Source: G965261775 sp965261775
Lineage (GTDB): Bacteria; Pseudomonadota; Gammaproteobacteria; Eutrophobiales; Eutrophobiaceae
Direction of reading: 5' to 3'
Assembly: GCA_965261775.1 (NCBI GenBank)
Contig: OZ253477.1
Location: 434,001 to 498,000 of the forward strand
DNA: 64,000 bases
Shown here in pieces: positions 58,552-64,000 of this stretch. The position numbers and the translations under genes were made by a program. Numbering within the stretch: position 1 is the stretch's first letter; each line of letters starts with the position of its first letter. The notes under the pieces were generated by a model. It was not told where the DNA came from. It ran no database searches and was given only the letters and a program-made list of their open reading frames with translations.

Positions 58552-59547
58552 ATGAACCGGACACGGCTTTCCTGGCAGGCACAGTTGGCACAGGCCATTC
58601 GTCATCCCGCCGAACTGCTGGAATATGTAGGCCTGCAAACGAACGCGCCGGGTTTCAGCGAAAAAATGATCAATCAATTTCCACTCAGGGTGCCCCATGC
58701 CTTTGCCGACCGCATGCAGACAGGCAATCCTGACGACCCCCTGTTAAGACAGGTCTTTCCCTATCTCGGAGAGGAACGCGGTGACCGGGCATTTATCAAT
58801 GACCCTCTGCATGAAGCGGACACCATACCCGTTGCCGGATTGTTGCAAAAATATCATGGTCGGGTCCTTTCCATTACGACCGGGACCTGTGCAATACACT
58901 GTCGTTATTGTTTCCGGCGCCATTTCCCTTATCACGATGCGGCGATGACGGCGAAAAAGCTGTACCAAAGCATTGACTACATACGCGCCGATACTTCCAT
59001 AAAAGAGGTGATCCTGAGCGGCGGCGATCCTTTGATTTTATCGGATCAGCATTTACTGGAACTATGTCGCGTACTGGCGGCAATAAAGCATGTCAAACGC
59101 ATTCGTTTTCATTCCCGCATTCCGGTTGTCCTTCCGGCCAGGCTTTCCGAAACGCTACTGACATCGTTAAGCCGTATCGGAAAACCCGTCCTGTTTGTTG
59201 TGCATATCAATCATGCCAATGAAATAGATGAAGCCGTCTCCGAAAATATCCGATTATTCTGGCGATTCAATATCCCGGTATTCAACCAATCCGTATTGCT
59301 GAAAGGCGTCAATGATGACTGTGATACTTTAATCAATTTGTCCGAGGCGCTGGTGGAAAATCAAATTATCCCCTACTACCTGCACCTGTTGGATCCGGTC
59401 GCCGGTGCCGTTCATTATGATGTCCCGGAAACCATTGCCAAAAGACTGATAAAGCAGATGCGGGCGCGTGTCGGCGGTTATCTCGTGCCTCGACTGGTCA
59501 GGGAGGAAACCGGGCAACAGGCTAAAACCCTGATCGGCGAAGAATAA
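58552..59547 (+). CDS. epmB: EF-P beta-lysylation protein EpmB (lysine 2,3-aminomutase-like)
   Basis: The 331-residue radical SAM protein has the cluster motif CAIHCRYCFRRHFPY near residue 113, the Gly-rich EVILSGGDPLILSD and the HSRIPVVLPARL segment typical of lysine 2,3-aminomutases, but is short and lacks the C-terminal part of the catabolic enzyme. It converts (S)-alpha-lysine to (R)-beta-lysine for EpmA. The ATG at 58552 is chosen because AGGGGA precedes it and the conserved N-terminus (WQAQLAQAIRHPAELLEYVGL) starts there; a GTG at 58522 is an alternative. Confidence 0.94.
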   Translation: MNRTRLSWQAQLAQAIRHPAELLEYVGLQTNAPGFSEKMINQFPLRVPHAFADRMQTGNPDDPLLRQVFPYLGEERGDRAFINDPLHEADTIPVAGLLQKYHGRVLSITTGTCAIHCRYCFRRHFPYHDAAMTAKKLYQSIDYIRADTSIKEVILSGGDPLILSDQHLLELCRVLAAIKHVKRIRFHSRIPVVLPARLSETLLTSLSRIGKPVLFVVHINHANEIDEAVSENIRLFWRFNIPVFNQSVLLKGVNDDCDTLINLSEALVENQIIPYYLHLLDPVAGAVHYDVPETIAKRLIKQMRARVGGYLVPRLVREETGQQAKTLIGEE

Positions 59548-59598
59548 TTGAGCGAATAAATGAAAGAGTCTTTTCAGGGTGCAGTACCCTTAAAAAAA

Positions 59599-59621
59599 CC
59601 GGTTCAATTTGAATGAACCGG
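59599..59621. terminator. Hairpin downstream of epmB
   Basis: CCGGTTCA (59599-59606) pairs with TGAACCGG (59614-59621) across a 7-base loop. It is preceded by seven A residues and is not followed by a T-tract, so for epmB transcripts it is an atypical terminator. In the reverse direction it has a U-tract. Confidence 0.5.
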
Positions 59622-60020
59622 ATGGGATGCCAGCGCATTATATAATTAGCTGGCAGGACGGCCTGCCGCGGGGTTCAAGCGTCTTGCGTTCGTTCCTCTG
59701 TAAAGCGTATGAAGAATGGTGGCAGGCGTTTCTGGTTTGAGCTGTTCTTGTTTTTAGCCGTTATACATCAGAAGATGTATTGCTATCATCCGTCGTTTTG
59801 TAGCGGGCTCTCCTCCCCATTCGGGTAATAGCACGGTCAAAGCGGGTGGCCGTTGGACTATGCCATGAGGGACATAGCGCCGTGAGTAACGGTCCGCGCC
59901 GATAGTATTCAGTCCCCGAAAATATCTTGACAACCTTATATTTTATCTATTACCCTCTATTCAATGAAGGATTTATAGATAATAAATTCAAATAAACAAT
60001 AAAATCTATATGCCATATCT
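59622..60020. other. Intergenic region before the cbb3 cluster
   Basis: About 400 bases without a convincing gene. The right part (59925-60020) is strongly AT-rich and contains TTGACA at about 59927, which could belong to a promoter for the oxidase operon; a matching -10 box is not clear. No intact FNR/ANR box (TTGAT-N4-ATCAA) was found, although these are common in front of cbb3 genes. Confidence 0.4.
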
Positions 60021-60149
60021 ATGTATAAAATAATCTGGACTGATTTATTCCGTAGGTATCTATATGGTGAAACAAGAATGATGGAAATCATTGATACTCA
60101 AGGTCATTTGAAATCAGTGATTCCGCTGTGGCGTAGGGACCTGGCATGA
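60021..60149 (+). CDS. Small ORF overlapping the Yip1-like gene start
   Basis: The 42-codon frame starts with ATG 60021 and ends with a TGA that overlaps the ATG of the next gene as ATGA. The product (start MYKIIWTDLFRRYLYGE) is basic and hydrophilic with no recognised domain. The overlap and its placement at the head of an operon in which all genes overlap suggest translation, but no ribosome-binding site is seen. It could be a leader peptide or the tail of a lost gene. Confidence 0.35.
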   Translation: MYKIIWTDLFRRYLYGETRMMEIIDTQGHLKSVIPLWRRDLA

Positions 60150-60766
60150 AACACTCGCCCCCCTTTTCTGTCCTGCTGGCGCCGCTGGTATTTATAGCTC
60201 CATGGCGGCTGTTCTCCTCCATCATTAACAGCGGCTTGACACCTTTCGATGTAATGTTCAAATACGCGCTTTGGATAGGGCTGGTGCCGCCTTTGTGTGC
60301 CTGGTATGGTGCCACTACCTTCGGTTGGCAATTCGGAGTTGACGAGGCCATTGAGATGGAGGCGGGTCTCATTCTGTCAATCTGTGTAGCCTATTATCTG
60401 ATGCTGTTGGCCGGTTTCGGAGTGGCGTCATGGGTGGTGCTTTGGATGCGCCAGTCCTACGCTGGCGAATCAACGCCCGGAGAGTGTTGTGCACTGATTG
60501 CCGTGGTAGGTACCCCTATGGCTCTGGGCGGGTTGCTGCACCTGTATCCTAACACCGTGCTGAATGCAGCGGCCCTGGTCCCCGCTTTTCTCTGGAGTAC
60601 CTATTTACTGTACACCGGATTGCCGATGGTACTACGCAACGGGCCCGACCGCGGTATGCTGATGGCATCCGCAGTGCTGGGTTTTGTGCTGACTGCGCTG
60701 GCGGCTTTCCTCACCTTGATCTTACTGTTGTGGTCCCAGGGTTTCGGACCGAGGTTGGGCATATGA
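60146..60766 (+). CDS. Yip1-like multi-pass membrane protein
   Basis: The 206-residue protein has about five membrane helices, starting after a short tail with the segment SPPFSVLLAPLVFIAPWRLF. It resembles the YIP1 (DUF1282) type of membrane protein. Its stop codon overlaps the start of ccoN (ATGA), so it is expressed with the oxidase. A role in insertion or stability of the oxidase complex is an inference from the coupling. Confidence 0.75.
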   Translation: MKHSPPFSVLLAPLVFIAPWRLFSSIINSGLTPFDVMFKYALWIGLVPPLCAWYGATTFGWQFGVDEAIEMEAGLILSICVAYYLMLLAGFGVASWVVLWMRQSYAGESTPGECCALIAVVGTPMALGGLLHLYPNTVLNAAALVPAFLWSTYLLYTGLPMVLRNGPDRGMLMASAVLGFVLTALAAFLTLILLLWSQGFGPRLGI

Positions 60767-62211
60767 GCATCGGTAGCGCCGCCAATGTCACTCTCGACCA
60801 ATTTGAGGATAGAGTCGCAGCCGCCTTTGTTGGTTCGGCGGTGATCTGGGCACTGTTCGGCATGACCGCCGGGGTCTGGCTGGCTGCCGAGATGGTCTGG
60901 CCAGTGCTTAATCTGGATTTACCCTGGCTTACTTTTGGACGCTTGCGTACTGTACATACCAACGCGGTCGTCTTCGGTTTCGGCGGATCGGCACTTATCG
61001 GTACTTCATTCTATACTGTACAGCGCACCTGCCACGTGCGACTGTTTGCACCAAAGCTGGCCTGGTTTGTCTTCTGGGGCTGGCAGGTCGGACTGGCTCT
61101 GGGCATGGTGACGTTATTTATGGGGATCACCGGCGGCAAGGAATATGCCGAACTGGAATGGCCGCTGGATATTGCCATTGCAGTACTCTGGGTGACATAC
61201 GCGCTAGTGTTTTTTGGCACTATCGCCATCCGTCGAATCCGTCCTATCTATATCTCCAACTGGTTTTACGGCGCACTGATTATCGTCACCGCCATGCTGC
61301 ATATCGTCAATAATCTAGAGCTGCCAGTGACCTGGACCAAATCCTATTCTATTTATGCCGGGGCTCAGGATGCTATCGTACAGTGGTGGTATGGACACAA
61401 TGCGGTGGGCTTTTTCCTCACCGGCGGCTTCCTGGGTATGATGTATTATTTTTTACCCAAGCAAGCCGGGCGACCCATCTGGAGCTACCGGCTGTCTGTC
61501 ATTGCTTTCTGGGCGTTCGTGTTCTCCTACATCTGGGCCGGGCCGCATCATCTGCATTATCACGCTGTACCGGAGTGGGTGCAGTCGGTGGGCATGGTCA
61601 TGTCATTGATTCTGCTGGCACCGTCCTGGGCCTCTATGATTAACGGCGTGATGACAATGAGCGGTGCCTGGCAAACTCTGCGTAGCGAGCCGTCGCTAAA
61701 ATTCATCGTCTTGTCTCTGGCGTTCTATGCACTGGCCACATTTGAAGGGCCTATGATGGCTATTCGCGGCGTTAACATCTTCAGTCATTTCAGTGAGTGG
61801 ACTATCGGTCACGTACATTCCGGTGCGTTGGGATGGAATGCGTTTATTACCTTCGGTGTACTGTACTATTTGGTACCAAAACTGTTTGACCGGCCGCTAT
61901 ACAGCCGACGGATGGCTACGGTGCACTTTTTCCTCGGCCTGTCCGGGGTGTCGCTGTACATCATCTCCATGTGGGCGGCGGGGTTGACCCAGGGTCTGCT
62001 GTGGCTGAGTCTGGATGAGACAGGCGAGATAAAATATTCCTTTGTCGAGGTTATGCGAGCGATAAAACCGTATTATCTGATGCGATTGCTGGGTGGGTTG
62101 TTGTTTCTCAGCGGTACTGCCCTGATGGCCTGGAATCTGTGGAAAACAGCGGTCGGAGCGAAGGTATCCATCGCTAAACCGGCACCAGTGCCGGCAGGAA
62201 TGGCGCTGTGA
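60763..62211 (+). CDS. ccoN: cbb3-type cytochrome c oxidase subunit I
   Basis: The 482-residue protein has at least 12 membrane segments and heme/copper ligands: RTVHTNAVVFGFGG near 60 (low-spin heme His), the block QWWYGHNAVGFF near 208 (CuB His and the Tyr unique to cbb3 lies further on), PHHLHYHAVPEW near 260 (His pair) and HFSEWTIGHVHSGALGWNAF near 345 (heme His ligands). It reduces O2 at high affinity. The ATG at 60763 overlaps the Yip1-like stop; a longer start at 60730 is less likely. Followed at once by ccoO. Confidence 0.95.
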   Translation: MSIGSAANVTLDQFEDRVAAAFVGSAVIWALFGMTAGVWLAAEMVWPVLNLDLPWLTFGRLRTVHTNAVVFGFGGSALIGTSFYTVQRTCHVRLFAPKLAWFVFWGWQVGLALGMVTLFMGITGGKEYAELEWPLDIAIAVLWVTYALVFFGTIAIRRIRPIYISNWFYGALIIVTAMLHIVNNLELPVTWTKSYSIYAGAQDAIVQWWYGHNAVGFFLTGGFLGMMYYFLPKQAGRPIWSYRLSVIAFWAFVFSYIWAGPHHLHYHAVPEWVQSVGMVMSLILLAPSWASMINGVMTMSGAWQTLRSEPSLKFIVLSLAFYALATFEGPMMAIRGVNIFSHFSEWTIGHVHSGALGWNAFITFGVLYYLVPKLFDRPLYSRRMATVHFFLGLSGVSLYIISMWAAGLTQGLLWLSLDETGEIKYSFVEVMRAIKPYYLMRLLGGLLFLSGTALMAWNLWKTAVGAKVSIAKPAPVPAGMAL

Positions 62212-62822
62212 ATGGCTTGCAACAGCGGATTGAAAACAACATGGGTCTGCTCATCTTTGGCATTCTGCTGGTATCGTCCATAGGCGGTTTGGCACAGATA
62301 CTGCCCTCTCTGTCTCAACCGTCGTTGTCTACTCCGGTAGCCGGTTTGCAACCCCCAAATGCCTTGCAACTGGCAGGGCGCGGTATCTACGTGCGCGAAT
62401 CCTGCAATTTGTGCCATACCCAGCATATCCGCCCGTTGCTGGCCGAAGTTAAACGCCATGGTCCGCCGTCAAAGGCCGGTGAATTTATCTACGACCGTCC
62501 CTTTCTCTGGGGTTCCAAGCGTACCGGGCCGGACTTGCACCGGGTGGGTGGTAAATACAGCGACGAATGGCACCGTATTCACCTGCTTAATCCGCGTTCG
62601 GTGGTACCCGGTTCAATCATGCCGGCCTATAAATGGCTGGACGACAGGCCATTGGATACAAAAGATATTCGGCGACGCATGATAGCCCTGCGAACGCTGG
62701 ATCACCCCTATAGCGATGACGACATTGCTGGCGTTCCCGAAGCCCTGGAGGGCCGCACCGAAATGGACGCGCTCATCGCTTACCTGCAATCTCTGGGTAT
62801 CCAGAACGGTGGCGCACCGTGA
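62208..62822 (+). CDS. ccoO: cbb3-type cytochrome c oxidase subunit II
   Basis: The 204-residue monoheme protein has an N-terminal membrane anchor (GLLIFGILLVSSIGGLAQIL), the heme c motif CNLCH near residue 65 and a distal Met in SIMPAYKWL near residue 140. It transfers electrons from CcoP to CcoN. The GTG start overlaps the ccoN stop (GTGA). Confidence 0.94.
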   Translation: MNGLQQRIENNMGLLIFGILLVSSIGGLAQILPSLSQPSLSTPVAGLQPPNALQLAGRGIYVRESCNLCHTQHIRPLLAEVKRHGPPSKAGEFIYDRPFLWGSKRTGPDLHRVGGKYSDEWHRIHLLNPRSVVPGSIMPAYKWLDDRPLDTKDIRRRMIALRTLDHPYSDDDIAGVPEALEGRTEMDALIAYLQSLGIQNGGAP

Positions 62823-62974
62823 TCTGGTTACTGTTTATTGGTGATATGGTGGTTATGGCCGGTATGGCTGCCGTGGCGACCTGGCTGTTCACCCGCGAGG
62901 ACGGCCGCGATACGGCGGCCATTCCGCTACACGATGAACTGTCTGACCAGATGGAGGATGATACACATGCTTGA
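62819..62974 (+). CDS. ccoQ: Short CcoQ-like subunit
   Basis: This 51-codon gene starts with GTG at 62819, overlapping the ccoO stop as GTGA, and ends in TGA at 62972-62974 within the first codons of ccoP. The product has a single membrane helix (WLLFIGDMVVMAGMAAVATW) followed by an acidic, charged tail, the usual layout of CcoQ/FixQ, which stabilises the oxidase complex. Sequence conservation of CcoQ is low, so the call depends on location and topology. Confidence 0.75.
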   Translation: MIWLLFIGDMVVMAGMAAVATWLFTREDGRDTAAIPLHDELSDQMEDDTHA

Positions 62975-63869
62975 CTTGTCTGGATTTTGGAGTGGCTGGA
63001 TCATTTCCCTCACCCTCATTGGTCTGGTGTGGCTGGCCTATCTGCTTTACACTGTTTATTTCGGTAAACGCTGGAAAGATGAGTCCCACGAGGTATCGCA
63101 ATTTGTGTGGGACGGCAACCTGCGTGAAGGCAATACCCCGCCCCCCCTCTGGTGGTTTTGTCTGCTGGTCGCCATGTTGGTGTTTTCCGTCATATACATC
63201 ATCCTCTATCCCGGGCTGGGTTCCTCCCGCGGCGCTCTGGCCTGGACCCAGGCCGGTCAGCTACAGGCCAGTTCTCAGGCCGATGCCGAGCAATATGCCG
63301 ACTTGCGTCACTGGTGGCGTACCGCTGATCTTGGCGAACTGGCCGCCGATGGATCGGCCATGCGAGTGGCCCGTCGCCTGTATCGCAGAAACTGTGCCTC
63401 CTGTCACGGCGTGGATGCCCGTGGTCAGGTTCAACGCTTTCCTGATCTAACCGACGACGCCTGGCAGTGGGGCAATAGCGAAGCCCAGCTTCTGGAAACC
63501 CTGCATAACGGACGCACAGCCGCCATGCCGCCCTGGGGTGACGCTCTCGGCCCTGCTGGCGTGCGCCAAATGGTCAACTATCTACTCGCTCTGCCCGGCG
63601 GTCAGGCCGATACCGCCGAACATGCTGATGCCCGTAACGCTTTCACCCTGTTCTGCGCCGTCTGCCATAGCCCGGATGCCCGTGGTAACCCCTTGTTTGG
63701 CGCCCCTAATCTGCGTGATGATGTCTGGCTGTACGGCGGTAGCCCGGAAGAGATTACCCACAGTATTACCAATGGACGTCAGGGTCAGATGCCCGCTCAA
63801 AGCCGTCTCACCGAGGAGCAGTTGCGTCTGCTGGCTGCCTGGCTACAAAACGGCGCCAACGGTCTATAG
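62967..63869 (+). CDS. ccoP: cbb3-type cytochrome c oxidase subunit III (diheme)
   Basis: The 300-residue protein has two membrane helices near the N-terminus (about 8-28 and 60-80) and two c-type heme motifs, CASCH near residue 149 and CAVCH near 236, each followed by a Met-containing loop (AAMPPWG, GQMPAQS). It accepts electrons from soluble cytochrome c. The ATG at 62967 overlaps the ccoQ end by 8 bases. A longer frame from 62838 is a shadow over ccoQ. Beyond the stop lies a truncated LysR gene on the other strand. Confidence 0.94.
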   Translation: MLDLSGFWSGWIISLTLIGLVWLAYLLYTVYFGKRWKDESHEVSQFVWDGNLREGNTPPPLWWFCLLVAMLVFSVIYIILYPGLGSSRGALAWTQAGQLQASSQADAEQYADLRHWWRTADLGELAADGSAMRVARRLYRRNCASCHGVDARGQVQRFPDLTDDAWQWGNSEAQLLETLHNGRTAAMPPWGDALGPAGVRQMVNYLLALPGGQADTAEHADARNAFTLFCAVCHSPDARGNPLFGAPNLRDDVWLYGGSPEEITHSITNGRQGQMPAQSRLTEEQLRLLAAWLQNGANGL

Positions 63870-63999
63870 AGATATCAGCTTCAATACTATCCATTTCATT
63901 AATGAAATTTAAAGGCACAAAACGAAGTCCAATTTCTGGATGCTCAGCAGTAAACCTCATTAGACGTGGTGATAGCCATCTACTAAGAAAGTAAGATTG
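63808..63999 (-). pseudogene. Truncated LysR-type regulator (start of the effector-binding domain), runs off the right edge
   Basis: The minus strand from 63999 reads SYFLSRWLSPRLMRFTAEHP, then EIGLRFVPLNFINEMDSIEADISI. This is the classical opening of the LysR substrate-binding domain (W-L-x-PRL-x-x-F-x-x-x-HP-x-I). About 45 residues in, at 63870, similarity ends and the frame continues antisense into ccoP up to a stop at 63808. The regulator is therefore missing most of its C-terminal domain, as if cut by the insertion of the cbb3 cluster. The N-terminal DNA-binding domain would lie beyond the window. Confidence 0.6.
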
Positions 64000-64000
64000 C

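Noticed and set aside
60085..60115. FNR/ANR box in front of the cbb3 operon (ttgatactcaagg)
   Set aside because: Only the left half-site fits TTGAT; the right half is not ATCAA.

Overview
This window reads as a gammaproteobacterial chromosome segment. The trio epmA, efp and epmB, the leuC/leuD pair and the general gene style point to Gammaproteobacteria. A formaldehyde-activating enzyme (fae) beside a methanofuran-type cofactor operon points to tetrahydromethanopterin-linked C1 metabolism, as in methylotrophs and methanotrophs. The exact genus cannot be fixed from sequence reading alone.

Positions 1-26.6 kb are a dense defence island, almost entirely on the minus strand. After the start of an asparagine synthetase (1-276) comes a cassette with a DnaQ-like exonuclease and a three-gene short prokaryotic Argonaute operon: nuclease-APAZ protein, catalytically dead short pAgo, and a small third protein with a PD-(D/E)xK pattern. 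All its junctions are overlapping stop/start codons. The cassette is bracketed by a degenerate direct repeat of about 86 bp (395-480 and 4574-4658) and has apparently cut off a trlF-type PHP/ATPase gene. Then follows a type III-like modification/restriction cluster: a RelE-UvrD fusion, a 941-residue methyltransferase, a small nuclease plus AAA ATPase pair, and a 1015-residue helicase-nuclease. Next is what looks like a complete single-strand phosphorothioation defence system, SspABCD-SspFGH (15.2-26.4 kb). It is bracketed by a second direct repeat of about 155 bp, whose right copy abuts the initiator tRNA gene.

Positions 26.7-42 kb hold housekeeping and C1 genes: the AmmeMemoRadiSam pair, a cysteine synthase, acuI, leuC and leuD (separated by gene debris and a small secreted protein), a methanofuran-type operon (mfnD-, mfnF- and mfnE-like genes with pabB), a HisA-like gene, fae and a CitG-like gene.

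Positions 42-59.5 kb hold a CNNM/CorB-type protein, an SPL-family radical SAM protein, a nucleoside phosphorylase-like protein, a glycosyltransferase, an SDR lacking the catalytic Tyr, an MscS-HPt-hybrid kinase operon, a tandem duplication of a Sel1-repeat gene carrying a 46-bp scrap of the neighbouring dinG-type helicase gene, and the epmA/efp/epmB set.

Positions 60-64 kb hold a cbb3 oxidase operon (small coupled ORF, Yip1-like gene, ccoN, ccoO, short ccoQ, ccoP). Its right end runs into a truncated LysR-type regulator, which suggests that the operon was inserted. I found no IS element, phage integrase, CRISPR array or rRNA.
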